Below, piece by piece: positions 1-11,705 of a stretch of 64,000 bases of DNA. The stretch is taken from the NCBI GenBank assembly GCA_029207755.1, contig JARCOQ010000002.1, positions 3,658,001 to 3,722,000 on the forward strand, written 5' to 3'. Position 1 is the first letter of the stretch, and every line of letters begins with the position of its first letter. The translations under genes and the position numbers were made by a program. Source of the stretch: Chamaea fasciata (taxonomy: Eukaryota; Chordata; Aves; Passeriformes; Sylviidae). The notes under the pieces are model-generated. The model was not told where the DNA came from. It worked only from the letters and a program-made list of their open reading frames with translations, and ran no database searches.

Positions 1-2863
1 ACCATCTTTTATTAGTCTCTTTGCATGTGAACTTTGAGTTCTTTTGAAACTTTCCCTGTCCTGCAGGCAGAGGGGAAGCCTCCCCTCCTTTGTGTAATTC
101 AGATGTTCCCATGCTGGCATTCCTCTTAGCCTGGAGCTCTTTGGCAGAGGGAATTTTCTGCCATAAGAGCTGTGAGTTGGAAGGTCCTCGGCAGTGCAGA
201 TTTGTCTGCCATCAGGTCTGTGCTGCTGGGGATAGGCTGCTTCTTAATCACCTCCTTTAAAGATAGCTTGGGTGTCTCTGTCCCCCACTGAAGTCTAGCA
301 GGTAGATACCTCCAAACCTCTGAAGTGTGTGAGGATTTTATTGCTTTATCCGTGTCCTCATTTGTACAGCAGGCCCTGTTGAATCCACAGCTTCACTGGA
401 GTTTGTTTTTCTTTGGCATAAACCTAAGGTTTACTTGATCTTTCAGTACTGGCACGTTTTTGATTGATAATTATTTTATGTCTTGCAATATAAGTACTGT
501 TGGAAAGATGGTCTTTTCATTTTCGTGATTTTCATTTCTGACCCTGAAGGTGATACCATTCTAGTTCTGGTTAGTAGTTGTTTGGTGGTTTGAATTCTCC
601 AGTTGGAGAGTTCTCCAGTTGGTTTGAATTTTCCAGTTCTTTGGTAGCTACAGGTGAGAGTATCTGAGCATTCAAGAGCCTTGGTATGTCAGATGTATCA
701 AAAATGGTATTTTAACAAAACTCAGTTACTCAGTGGGGACCATTTGGTAAGTGTATACTGAATCTAAACTTAATATACTTTCAGTGATGAATTTACTCCA
801 GTTTTTAATTTTTTTAATGTATAGCTTTGAGCCTTCAAGTACTATTTGATTAATTCAGGCAAGGAATTAATTAATTCAGGCTCCAGTGAAGAAATGAATT
901 AGTTTTCCTTTCTGTATTTTTAGGTCTTGTTCTACAGAAGTATTAATTTTGAATACCTGGATGATGTTTATTAAATTGCGGTCTTGCTACCACAAAAAAT
1001 TGTAAAAGTGAAATGACACTTCAAACCCTAATACTGCTCATAGAAAAAATTATTTCTGCATGCAGATCCGTGGGAATAGCATTTGACAGAGAGCAAGATA
1101 AAACTTGGAACTCAGCTGGAAACAGAGCACATAACAAATAGTCTGCGTTTTCTAGGTGGAAAGAGGAGGGCAGGTGAGATGGAAAGAAGAAAACAAACAG
1201 CTAAGATGAGCTGAGCAGTTGGTCCTCTCTGTGGAAAAGAAATATGTAAACCCAGTTTGTGGTTTTGTTCTTATTTTTTTGGCAGTAACAGATCCCCAGT
1301 AGATTAAGACTTTAAAGTTTTACACAGGAAACTGCTGCATCAAGTGTCAAGTGAGAAGATGCTTTTTTTGACTCTTCCATAAGAGCGTGGTAGCCTGACA
1401 CAGATAGAAAATACTATGACAGCTGTAAATCACAGCTTTTTAAGCAAGTGGAAGGCAGCAATAGTCTCAACAAGGATTGTGATACTTTTAAGTTAAATAG
1501 GGATTGTTAAAAATGGTTAATTTGTACTTACATTGTTCATAAAGCTTCATGCAGTGAAGTGGTGAAGTGGAGAGCAGACTACTTCCCTGTGTCGAATATA
1601 TTTTAAAAAATACTATTTCTTCACATAAACCATTAAGCTTTTATGTGGTCTGCTGAGCTTTTTACTTGCCTGTGAGTCTGTTAACAAGGCAGCAAACTTC
1701 AGTTTCAGGTTAAAAGTCACCGTCCATCCGAGCGCAGAGGAGCTCTAAGTGTCACTGGTACAAAAGAGAAGGGAAGATGCTGGGTCAGGCTCCCCCTAAT
1801 GAGCTGCCAAGTTCAGTGTCCATGCCAAGGTGCCTTTTCCATGAGGCAGAAAAACATGACCTGGCTTCTGCTGCTGCTGCTGTGTTACTTTATAGAAACA
1901 CATTATAGATAGCTGTACATTGGTTATTTGGACAGAAAAGAGGTGGAAGATGGCACACGGCAGCGTAAACCCCACAAATGTGTGGATAGTGGGCTCATGT
2001 TTCAAATTAATTGCTTAATTATTTTTCTCCATCATTTAACCATTCGAAGAAGATCTGAAATTAGTGGGCTATAAGGAGGAACTCAGCAATCCAAACAACA
2101 CCAACTCAATAATTAAAATAAACTACCCTATATAATGCTTCATTTCGTGTTCAAATACTAATTTAGATTTCTGAAGTTAGAGGGTCGGATGAAACAATTC
2201 CATTAGAGGGCAGTAGTACCTGTGGGTAAAATGTCTCATGTGCTATGCGTGTTTTGTTTAGCATCAGTGAATGGAAGCGAAAAAGGAAGTTAATGTAATT
2301 TAACATTAAAATAATGCAGAAACATTATGTAATATACAATAATGCACATCCTATCATAGATCAAAGAAACCAACATGAATATGACAGAAATGATGCAAAA
2401 TATACGCAGCAGATACTAACACTGTGATACTCTGTCCAAGAGAGAAACTGAAATTGTTTGTCTTTCTATGTTCTCAGTTTGTAAATTGTATAACTTTATT
2501 TCTGGGAAGTTTATGGGTTTCATAAAAAAAAATAAAAAAAATTCCTGCTTTTGAAACTGTATTTTGTTAGCTTTAATCCTGCAGACTTTCCAGATTTCCA
2601 GGCAAAGGATTGCAGGAATGTGCATGTTTGATCAGGCATCTTTTAATGGTTAAATATCCATAGTGTGCTGTGATTTGGCCATGATTTCTGTGAAAGATTT
2701 ACAGTTTTTTAATGAGTTTTGAGACATTTTTAGGTAAGAAATGTAAGCCATGAAAGCCCAAATGAACCTGGCTACCATGGCGAGATCAGGCCTTCCTGTT
2801 TTAATGCTTTGCTGTGTCTAATCCAGGCAATACCACAAACACCATTTCTTTTTCCATTTTCAG
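1..2863 (+). other. EPHA6: EPHA6 intron 1, 3' part
   Basis: Intron sequence upstream of exon 2; exon 1 lies outside the window. The acceptor is at 2862-2863. No gene, RNA or recognisable transposon is visible. Small features are a short direct repeat of a 'tctccagttgg' word near 597-622, a (GCT)n run at about 1869-1881, and an AT-rich stretch at 2040-2180 with no identifiable content. Confidence 0.8.
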
Positions 2864-2928
2864 TTGTGTTACTTGATACTACAACTGCCCTCGGAGAACT
2901 AGGATGGAAAACATTTCCCTTAAATGGG
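2864..2928 (+). CDS. EPHA6: EPHA6 exon 2 (start of ephrin-binding domain)
   Basis: Short internal coding exon of an Eph receptor tyrosine kinase, a membrane receptor for GPI-anchored ephrin-A ligands in axon guidance and cell sorting. It is preceded by a pyrimidine-rich acceptor ending in ttttcag and followed by the donor GGG|gtaagt. The 65 nt are read as two bases finishing a split codon (phase 1 intron) and then 21 codons, VLLDTTTALGELGWKTFPLNG. Family knowledge: Eph receptors open the mature ectodomain with a Val-Leu-Leu-Asp-x-x-x stretch and a Gly-Glu-Leu-Gly-Trp motif on a tiny exon of about this length. The LLDTTT and GWKT-PLNG wording fits EPHA6 better than EPHA3, A4, A5 or A7. The exon ends in phase 0, matching the exon at 58559. 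The open frame on both sides of the exon is intronic read-through. The gene call rests on remembered family sequence, not a search. Confidence 0.93.
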
Positions 2929-4076
2929 GTAAGTCTCTCACCATTTTGGATTTTTTGGTCTGGATTTTGGCATTCTGATACTCTGGGAATGAATGGCTCT
3001 CGTGCCTGGGTGGATATTCTTGTAATATGGACTTGTCTGAAAGGTTTTAGTTGTTCTTGGGACTGGAGCTGCCTGTGTTGTGAGTAGGAATTACAGATGC
3101 AAGAATGACATGAGTACAATTATTATGTTCTTCCCTTGCTTTTCTGAGTACTAAGTATCTTACTTTAAATCCAATTCTAACTGTTACACATCATAAAGTT
3201 TCATATTTAAAAAGTTCCTATGCTGGAGGAATCTGTTACGGCTACTCTTTTTTTTGGAGAAATGAAAGGAAAAAACTATTTTCTGTTTTGCAAATTGGAA
3301 CAAAAATTTTATGGTTTGACTGAGAAGCAGTATGGACTTTAGCATCTGATAATATGGTATCTATCAGATTACCGAAATCAGAAAAATGAAAGCATGAATA
3401 GTGTCTGTTATCCATGGGAACAGTGAGCATGGGGTAGAGCAGCATTTTTACTCTCTAAAGTTCAACCATCAGTGCTTTGCCAGTGGCTACACTTCCAGAA
3501 CCTGTTTTTTTCCTTTCCTTTTCCAGCTAATTCATGTCACAGGGTATCAGGGGCACTTGGAATTTCACTTTTAAAGTAAGATGCATATTCTGAAGCATTT
3601 AACACGTTCTGCATCAACTTGTAGTTCTGATGTCACTGTACATACTGTGTATCACTTATTTTTATACTAGCTTGCATTATCTCTTGATTCTTGTGTATGA
3701 GGCATATAATTACTTGCTTCTCTGAAATGAGCTCAGAAGATACTGTTTTTCTGAAAGAAACATCTTGTTCCATTTTCAGTCATTTCATTTGCCATGTTCT
3801 GTTCCAGAAGGAAGTAGAAACTGTCTACCCTCAGCACCTTAATAATCCATTTTTATAAAATACCTTCTGTGTCTTTGCCTTCAGGGATTTCAAGCAATGA
3901 CATTTCTTAATCTCAGCCTGTTTTCAACTTTATGGATTACTCTTTTTCTTCATATTCCTAGGCATAATTTCCATCTCTCACAGATACTTCTGCGTTTTGC
4001 ACTTTGTATGCAGTCTCACGCAATCCGAGTTACAATTCTGAATGTTTTATTTCCTTTAAAAATCCCAGACAAAGTC

Positions 4077-4190
4077 AGTACTGTCATACACCACAATGAG
4101 AAATGAATCAAGGAATTTTTGCTCTAGCAAAAAGTAAGAACTGTCATCTACCATGATGAGAAAATTCAGCGAGGAATGTTTTGCTTGAGC
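4077..4190. repeat. Diverged 60-bp tandem duplication
   Basis: Two adjacent copies, offset by exactly 60 bases. Each begins with an actgtcat word (4079 and 4139), followed by 'accacaatgag' versus 'accatgatgag', 'caaggaat' versus 'cgaggaat', and 'ttgctctagc' versus 'ttgcttgagc'. I estimate about three quarters identity by eye. No function is apparent. Confidence 0.75.
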
Positions 4191-4593
4191 TCCATTGAAG
4201 TACACAGTACATTTGGAAAGCACACAAGATACAGCTGCAGTTACTGTGTAAATTCCTAAGAGCTTTAGGTACTCTGAAATTAGCCGCAGTATACAAACAC
4301 AGAAACATGTGCACTCCAAGTTAATTTAAAACACGGTTATTATAAAATGTATTTTTGGTTCATTATACATGCCCTATGCATTAGTTTTGCAGCCTTTTGA
4401 GGGTTTGGGATATTCTTAGGACCTCTGCTGTATATTAAGAACTGGGAGCACTTACTAGAATACATAAAGGAGCTTACATTTCAGTATGAACCTGGGATTC
4501 AATTATTAAAATACTGACCAAAAATGTACAAAGTGATTTGAAAAAAAAAAAAAAGGAGCTAGAGTAAATATGGGGGAGAAAAGTATAGCGTAA

Positions 4594-4745
4594 AATCATA
4601 GAATCATTTATATTGGAAAAGACCTTTCAGATCACAGAGTCCAACTGTTAACCCAGCACCACCATGTTCACCACGTCCCCAAATGCCACATTCACACACT
4701 ATTTGAACACTTCCAGGGATGGTGATTCATGTCCACAGCAGTACC
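4594..4745 (-). repeat. CR1 LINE fragment, 3' end
   Basis: The stretch begins aatcatagaatcatt, the reverse complement of the 8-bp ATTCTATG-type terminal repeat of CR1. It continues with the familiar 'ttggaaaagacctttcagatca', 'gagtccaac', 'acccagcaccaccatgttca' and 'ccagggatggtgattc' words of an inverted CR1 tail. It is 5'-truncated and diverged, with no open reverse transcriptase frame. Confidence 0.9.
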
Positions 4746-6151
4746 TAATCTGAGTTACTCTTGTATCCTGATATAATCCAGAATGTGGCACAATCATTGG
4801 TGTGACTGAGATTATCACTGCAGTGTTAAGTATCTGCTTTGTCCCATGATGGGCACAATAGGATTTTCTTGTTTCCTGAAGGACAGTGACAGATTTTGAA
4901 TTATTGGTGTTTTTTGAACTATTGGTGTTTAGTTTGTTTTTTTTTTTTTTAATTGCTTATGTAGTGTTTATGTGTGTAAGAAAAATGTCATTGCCATATG
5001 ATTACTGCTCTGCTGAACAGGTTTCATGTTAGGAGGATGGGATGGTGGGTTTTCTTGAGCCTATGACATTAGCAGGAGTCATTAATTTACTGGTCTGCTC
5101 AGTCACAAGGAATGTTTTCATTAAATTAAAGAGCTACTGAAATAATAATGCTTGGGATTTGGGTAATATTGAGCATGCCTCAGAGATTTTAAACCAACAG
5201 GCCAGGGTGAAGTGGGATAAAAAAATCAGGATGTTCTGTTGGAACTTGCAGAACCTTAACCTTTGCCTTCCAGACTCTTTATTTATCGTAGATTGATGAC
5301 ATAACATTTGTAAGCTTTCAGCAGTTTTGGTCATCATTGAGCTGCAAAGATAACTGTGTTATCCATGTTTTGGGAATATAATACGTGATTTTGTTTTTCA
5401 ATTTTCTTTTTTGTGCATCCTTCCTGATGCATGAGAATGCAATAGTTCTTTTCTTACAAATATATTTTACTTGCGTGTCAGATCTTTTTCCTTGTACTTT
5501 GAACAGGTAATAGATTTAGTGCTTAGGGCTACAAAAATGCAGCATAAACCACTAATTTCTCTGAGGTCAATAGCATCAACTTTTGTTGACTGAGTTCCAG
5601 TTTAGCTTCTTGGTGATGGGCTGTCTAAAATTTCTACTTTAATAATGGACACATCTGATACTTCCTCTGTTCTTTGGGCTCTAGTTCAAAATGACTGATT
5701 GATTTATGAAAAAGCATGCACTATGAAAGGAGATCTTTACTCACCAAACTGCCACTCCATGACCTTGAAAATACAGAGCAGAGGTTTGGGGGTTTATTTA
5801 TTGGTACAAAAAATGGGAAGACACAAGTTCATGTGTTTCAGAAGAGGGTGTGAGTGGGAGCAAGTGAGCAGTTGCAAGTGCTCAAGTGCATGTGAAGCAA
5901 AATCCAGCGTTCTAACCAAAAGTCAGTTTGCTGACCTTGGGGACACAGTTAGGAGCTTGGAAAGAAATGAAAAAACCTGAAAGTCCAGCTGGAATGCAGT
6001 GGTCCACAGCCTTCCTTTACACATTAGCAGTAACACTAGTAAAATAACATACCTGACTCAACTGCAGTTGGTGAGATTTTTTCCTTCAGTCTTCAATGCA
6101 ACTTTAAAAAAAATAAATTATTTGCCATTGCACTGATCATTGCAACACAGT

Positions 6152-6243
6152 TTTGTGCCCCCTTTAGGCACTGGAAGGTGCCTTGAGGTCCCCCCACAGC
6201 CTTCTCTTCTCCAGGCTGAACAAGCCTAGTTTGTGCATAGCCA
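6152..6243 (-). repeat. CR1 LINE fragment, internal 3' region
   Basis: Contains inverted CR1 words: 'ggcactggaaggtgccttga', 'ccttctcttctccaggctga', then 'acaagcctagtttgtgcat'. It lacks the 3' terminal repeat, so it is a broken internal piece about 1 kb from the next CR1 tail at 7226. The two may be remnants of one insertion or separate events. Confidence 0.8.
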
Positions 6244-7225
6244 CTCCAAAAATCACTTTAAAAGGAGGGCAAGGCGACTCACAGCGCAAAGCTGTGCAGC
6301 ATTTCGGTGTGGAAGAGACTTGTAAAAGCTACCTTGTCATAGTAGACACAATGTATGGCCTCAGCAGTAAAGACCCTCCTAGAAGCCCTCTATGTTATTT
6401 GACAGCTCTGTGAGTGATGCAAGTACTTTAATTTCCACAATTATTTGAGCAGTTTCCTCGTCAATTGGTAATTCTCCTATTGATTTATCCAGGGAAATAA
6501 TTTTGGTTTAAATATCTTCCTTCTACAGGGGATTTAATTTTTTTTAGTAACTGTCGCTAATATACAGTATTAGTGTTCTTCTTGTGTTAGGAATTTTTTG
6601 AGACTATCCTTGTCAAAGTACTGATGGTTTTTTTCCCCCTACCAGACTGTTTATATTACCTTCTCTGTTAAAATAATTGTTTTTACAGTAAGTGCATTAA
6701 TCAACAATTTATTTTGTAGCTGCTTCTTAGCTAAATAGGAGACATTTCTGTCGTTTATGGTAACAGGAATTTTGAATGGCCTGGTACTGTTTGTCACGGA
6801 TGGCACTGAGGTTTTCCTTGAAAGAAACATTTCTTTAAATGCAGCTGCATCCATCTTCACCTTCATCTTTTAACTTACATCTCAGAAAGCGATTGTGGGA
6901 ATATATCTTGGAAGATTCTTCTACAATACTTAACATTTTTAACTCTTCATTTTTTTAAGTAGACCGTCTTTGAGCTGTATTTATAAACATAAGGAAGTTT
7001 ATATACTTAATACTTATTTCCTAAAGAAAGCCATGGTGTGTTCTCAGCACTGTTTTGGTCACCAGTATAAACACAGCACCAAAGGGCAGCTGGAAAGAAA
7101 TTAACTCAGACAGACCCAGTAAACATAATTAAAATTCAGGTTGTGTGAAAGTTACCAGGATAAAACAGCAATACCATAAAAAGGCTTCTATCTGAAAGTA
7201 TCTCACTTTTCTTCCAAACAAATTG

Positions 7226-7332
7226 TAGAATCGTTTGGGTTGGAAATTATTTGGATCACTGAGTCTGACTGCAAGTTAACACTGCCGAGTCCACCACTAG
7301 GCCATGTCCATAAGTGCCACATTGACTGGGGA
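7226..7332 (-). repeat. CR1 LINE fragment, 3' end
   Basis: Inverted CR1 tail recognised from 'tagaatcgtttgggttggaa', 'ctgccgagtccaccactagg', 'ccatgtccataagtgccac' and a final 'tgactggggatg'. It is followed by a poly-A-like run at 7346-7360 that is not part of the CR1 3' end. Confidence 0.85.
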
Positions 7333-8365
7333 TGTTTTTCGAGGAAAAAAAAAAAAAAAGCATCTGAAAGTCTAAGTTCTTCCCCTTATTACAGCTGTTC
7401 AGCTGTGGGAAAGATGTGTAGTTACATCTGTGAAAGCTCACCAGCAGAATTTCAGAGGTGTTAGGGATGCTGTGGTTTTAATAAGACCTTTAATAGAAGG
7501 TAGGGATTTAGCTGTCAGAACATTTAACAGGAATGAAGGGAAGGAAGCTAATCAGATTTTCACACAATATGGGGAATTTACAGAGATGACATTAAGAAAA
7601 AATATTGGCAGTCACGTATTTGAGCTGTAATTTGGGCATAATCAGATACCATCCTCTGCAATGCCATATTTAGAATCCTTTTTGACAGTCAAAACATTAT
7701 TCGAGGAAAAAGGTTAAATCTCGGGGTAAGTTTTTTGAGATTAATTTCCTTCTGCGGAGATTAAACAATTAGGTATATCCCTGATCTAGTTAAATTTCTA
7801 GGAAAGTTTTCTTAAAGGAGTTGCAGTTGCTCATATGAGATGACTTGTGGGAGTCCAGTTTCCATGTTTCTTTTAGGAGTATCTCTTAGACCATAAAGGC
7901 TTTTCTTGAAAACTGAATGTCCCAGAAACTGTCAGTGTCCAGGTGGATTGGTGCATGTCTAAATTTTTGGTTTTGCCTGCATTTCCTGGCAAACGGGCAA
8001 AAATCTTAGTTTTCCTGGAAAACCCTGGGGGCACAGAATTAGCTGTGGCTGTGCTGAGAATTTGAGTGTCTGGTGGATGGGTGCAGGGTTACGGTGACGT
8101 GCTCCATCAGAAATAGGTAAATTCACAAAATTTGCTAGGCACTGTAATGAGATAGTATTTGTCATCCTCAGGTGGTTTTTTTTGTACATACACTTGCACA
8201 GTATCCTGATTAGTTTTGTGTGGAACATCTAATTGTAGATTCCACAGAGGCTTCACTAAATACATGGTCATGTCCTTACTTGGATATTGCAAACACGTTT
8301 TGGGCCCATTGGTGCTTGCCAGTGTGCAGTCACAGACCTAAACCATTCCTAGCCTAAATAGTGAG

Positions 8366-8470
8366 ATGTCCTTAATTAACAACAAAACTAAAAACCCCAA
8401 AAAAGCCAACCTCCCAGAAAAAAAAACACCAAAAAAACCCCCAAACAAACAAAACCCAAATACAAACCTG
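8366..8470. repeat. A/C-rich low-complexity tract
   Basis: About 100 bases made almost entirely of A and C (blocks such as ccccaaaaaagcc, aaaaaacccccaaac and aaacaaaaccc). The + strand open frame across it (8366-8575, Lys/Asn/Pro-rich) is a compositional artefact. A similar short tract is at 10008-10037, and the complementary G/T-rich type occurs at 57880-58030. Confidence 0.8.
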
Positions 8471-11117
8471 CAAACCACTTCTAGGGAAGAGGATATAATG
8501 GAGGAGGATTATAAACAGATTTCTATGCTCCAGTACAGAACAGCTATATACTTACTGCTCACATATAATCTGTAATAGTGCAGCATTAGAAGCAGTCTCT
8601 GAACTGCTCAACCAAATGCAATTTATTGTATTTTTTGTCCATTGTGTGGTAAATCTGAACCTCATGATAGCAATGTTGCGTATATTTTTTGCATTAATTT
8701 TCCATTCCTGTTTAATTTAAATAGTCCTGTGTACATACATACTCCTAGTAAAGGCAAAATTCATTGATTCATATTGATTATTTTTCAATGTATATTGTAT
8801 ATGATATAGCAAAAGAGGGCAAAGAGTGGCAGTAGCGGTATTTTTATTTTCTGTTAAGTTTCTCATTTTAGCTGTGAGAACCATTCTAACTGGTGGAGCA
8901 CAGTAAACATGCAAGTTTTTCAGTTGTGCAGCCCCACAGAATGAATGCTAATTCCGTATTATTTTTTTTTTAAGAGACTGGTTGGAAATTTAAATAAATA
9001 AGAGTATCATGCATGGCTTGCACCTTGATGCACTCAGTGCACAAAAAATAGCTTTTAAGTCTGTTAGGCTGCACATTCATCTCTTGCATTCACAAGTTTA
9101 CAATATTTTGCCTTACCAAAAAGGACAGTAAGGAAAAGAAAGCAAGAAAGTATAATTTAGTGAAAAATTAACATATTCTTTCCTTTTTTTTCTTTTTTTT
9201 TTAGTAGAGAAGGAATTGTATTTTGAGAAGGAAAACACAGTTGGTGGAAGGAGGAAGAATGGTTGATTTAAGTTCTGTTGGGATTCTTTTCAGCAGGGTT
9301 GGGTTCCAGAATTTTATGGTTTCTGTCATACAAATATTCTGAAGTTCAAAAAATTCACTCATATGTATATTCCAAATTAAATACATTTTCGGTTGTAATT
9401 TAGCCTTGACTGTGCAGACACACAGAGCAAGAAAGAATGACTTTTACTGAGTGTTGCCCTCAGTAAAAAAATCAAAAAGCCAGAACAAAATAAAGTGGAA
9501 GAAAAGCAATATTTATGGAAATACCAGGTGCATACTGAACACGTCTTTATCTGAACCATTGTATTTTCAGAGACTTCAGAAGTGCTGCACTGAACTCTTG
9601 GGAAATACCCTTTGAAATTCCTGTGTGCTTAGGAAATGGTCTCATAAATGCTAAAGTAGGCGATAAATATCTAGGTATTCTGAAAAGAGATCTCTCTGAA
9701 TTGTTCCAAAGCCACATGATTTTTTTTTCCCCCAAGAGAAAAGGTAAAATTGGCAGCAGCAGCAGATGCTTCACTGTCTCAGGACCAGTTGCTGCTTTTT
9801 ACTCAGGTGCTGTGTTCAGTAATGTAGGGAAACTCTTAAGCAAACTGCTGCTTTCTTTTGATCATTTTTAGTGCCAGAAATATTTTATATTCTAAAAGTG
9901 GATCTCCTATGTCTAATGAGAAACAAAAGGATTAATATATTCTTAAGGATTTGCAGTAGCTTGACCTTATATTGGAAGTCTTTACTTAGACTTAAAAGAA
10001 AAGAAAGCTAAAAAAAAAAACCCCAAAAACCCAAACCATGCCAACTTCACTTTTGAACCTTTTACAGATGTTTAAATACGTGGAATGAATTTTTAAGATT
10101 ACAGAGTAGTAACCAGATTATCAAGCTTGAAGCATTCTCTAAGCCTCTTTTACACAGGCAGAGTCCCTTTTGCAAATTGCAGTAAATCATTTACGTTCTG
10201 ATGGGGCTTTAAATGAAAGGATTATAGGATGTTTGTGGGTACCAGGAGTTTTAACCATTGCCAGGATGAAAACACAGTGTCCAAACAGTTTTTCTGCTCC
10301 ACTGGAATTCTTACCAAGTGAGAAAAAAAAAAAAAAAATCTCCAGCTGAACTGGAAGTGTGGTTGTTGAAGAAATTCTCCTCTGCTTTGCCCTCTCTTCC
10401 AGTAGATGTCCAGACCTCTGATACAACATTTGAGCTTGTAATCCCTTCTCTGAAGAACAGTAACTGAATAAAGTGTGCAGCAATTGCGTGTCCAAAATAC
10501 AGAGAATTGTAAACTTCAGATTAAGGAAGATACACTTCTGACAGTCATTTTCACACAATTTAATATCCTGCAATCCTCTGGATCCAGGTGGATACAGAGG
10601 CCTTTAGCACGTGGATTATGTATTTATGTAAGCACTCCCGGCAGAATTGGATACTCTTCACATAATCCTACCAATCTACTTCAAAAAGTGGAAAAATAGA
10701 TAGTTTGTATTAATGTCTATTGGCTGCTAACAAGGAAACATAATTATTTTTAATAATTATAATTCCATGGAGAACAAAATAGAAAGGAGCCCTGTCTAAA
10801 ATCCATGTATTTATGAATAATAATTTATAACTTTATTTTAGATTTAAGACGATAATCCTCTGGTGTTGCATTTAATCAACAGAATCCTATCCTAGGAGTT
10901 TAAAACATAATACATGACTTGCAGAAATAAAGTGAAAGATCACAAGTCCCGTTGAGATGTAGAACAGCTTTTGAAGAGCTCAGGTGTTCTGCCTGACCTT
11001 TGTGTTAAAAGCTGGGCATATTGTAGAGGAAGTAACAAAAAACAACCCAAAACAAAACAATCAGTTTAAATTAGCTGGCACAACAGCTGAATAACGTGAT
11101 GATAGTTTCAATATTAC

Positions 11118-11397
11118 CTTGTTCAGTGATTTTTCTCCATGTCTGTAAATACTTTTCATCAGCTTTCCGTGCTATAAGGAATAATCCCAATTTCTGCATT
11201 TTCTTAAGGAAGAACTCCAAGATTTTGTTTTCCCTCTCAGCTGATGGATACATCGATACTCTTGCGTTATTCCTTGGCCAATAGGTCATGAAGTGGTGAG
11301 CAGTAGAATTTTTATGCCATAAAAATTGGATAAAAATTTTGTACCATAGGCGTTTTTGCATGCTCCTGTTGGTTCTTGGCATGTCAGAAGAATGCTG
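11118..11397 (-). CDS. Candidate exon, unidentified antisense gene
   Basis: Not recognised. Minus-strand open segment of about 93 codons between an in-frame TAG (a possible ttattag acceptor, poor in pyrimidines) and a good donor, CAAG|gtaata, phase 1. Peptide words: MQKRLWYKIFIQFLWHKNST, ENKILEFFLKKMQKLGLFLI, ARKADEKYLQTWRKITEQ. The second half looks helical and basic. It lies next to the 43-bp minisatellite. It could be a real exon or chance. Confidence 0.28.
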
Positions 11398-11459
11398 CTA
11401 ATAATTTTATATCAAAGTATTTAAAGGCTTGATAGAGTTCATTATTAACAGTAGCATAA

Positions 11460-11705
11460 CTAAGGAGATTGTTTGGTTCCCTTTTCCATGTAGGCTACTA
11501 AGGGGATTGACTTTAGCTCCCTGATTCTTGCCATGATGATTAAGGGGATTTGTTTAAACACCCCATTTCATGTGGCATAGCTACTGTAAAAGGATTAGTT
11601 TTGGATTCCACTTCCACGTGGGAAAGCTAAGGGGATTAGCTTTAGCTTTTCATTCCATGACAAAATAACTAAGGGCAATTGCTTTCACTGCCCCTGTGGT
11701 TGCAT
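11460..11705. repeat. Degenerate ~43-bp minisatellite, about six units
   Basis: Six recognisable units start at 11460, 11498, 11541, 11584, 11627 and 11669, giving spacings of 38, 43, 43, 43 and 42. Each opens with ctaaggggatt or a variant, continues with a 'tttagctcc'-like middle, and ends in a 'ccatg' word before the next unit. The units have diverged substantially, so the array is old. It begins about 80 bp beyond the minus-strand coding-like island at 11118-11397. Confidence 0.8.

Noticed and set aside
2772..3119. 115-codon minus-strand frame and 92-codon + frame around EPHA6 exon 2
   Set aside because: Only 65 nt are the exon; the rest is intron read-through, and the minus frame is a shadow.
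8366..8575. 69-codon Lys/Asn/Pro-rich + strand frame
   Set aside because: Produced by the A/C-rich low-complexity tract.
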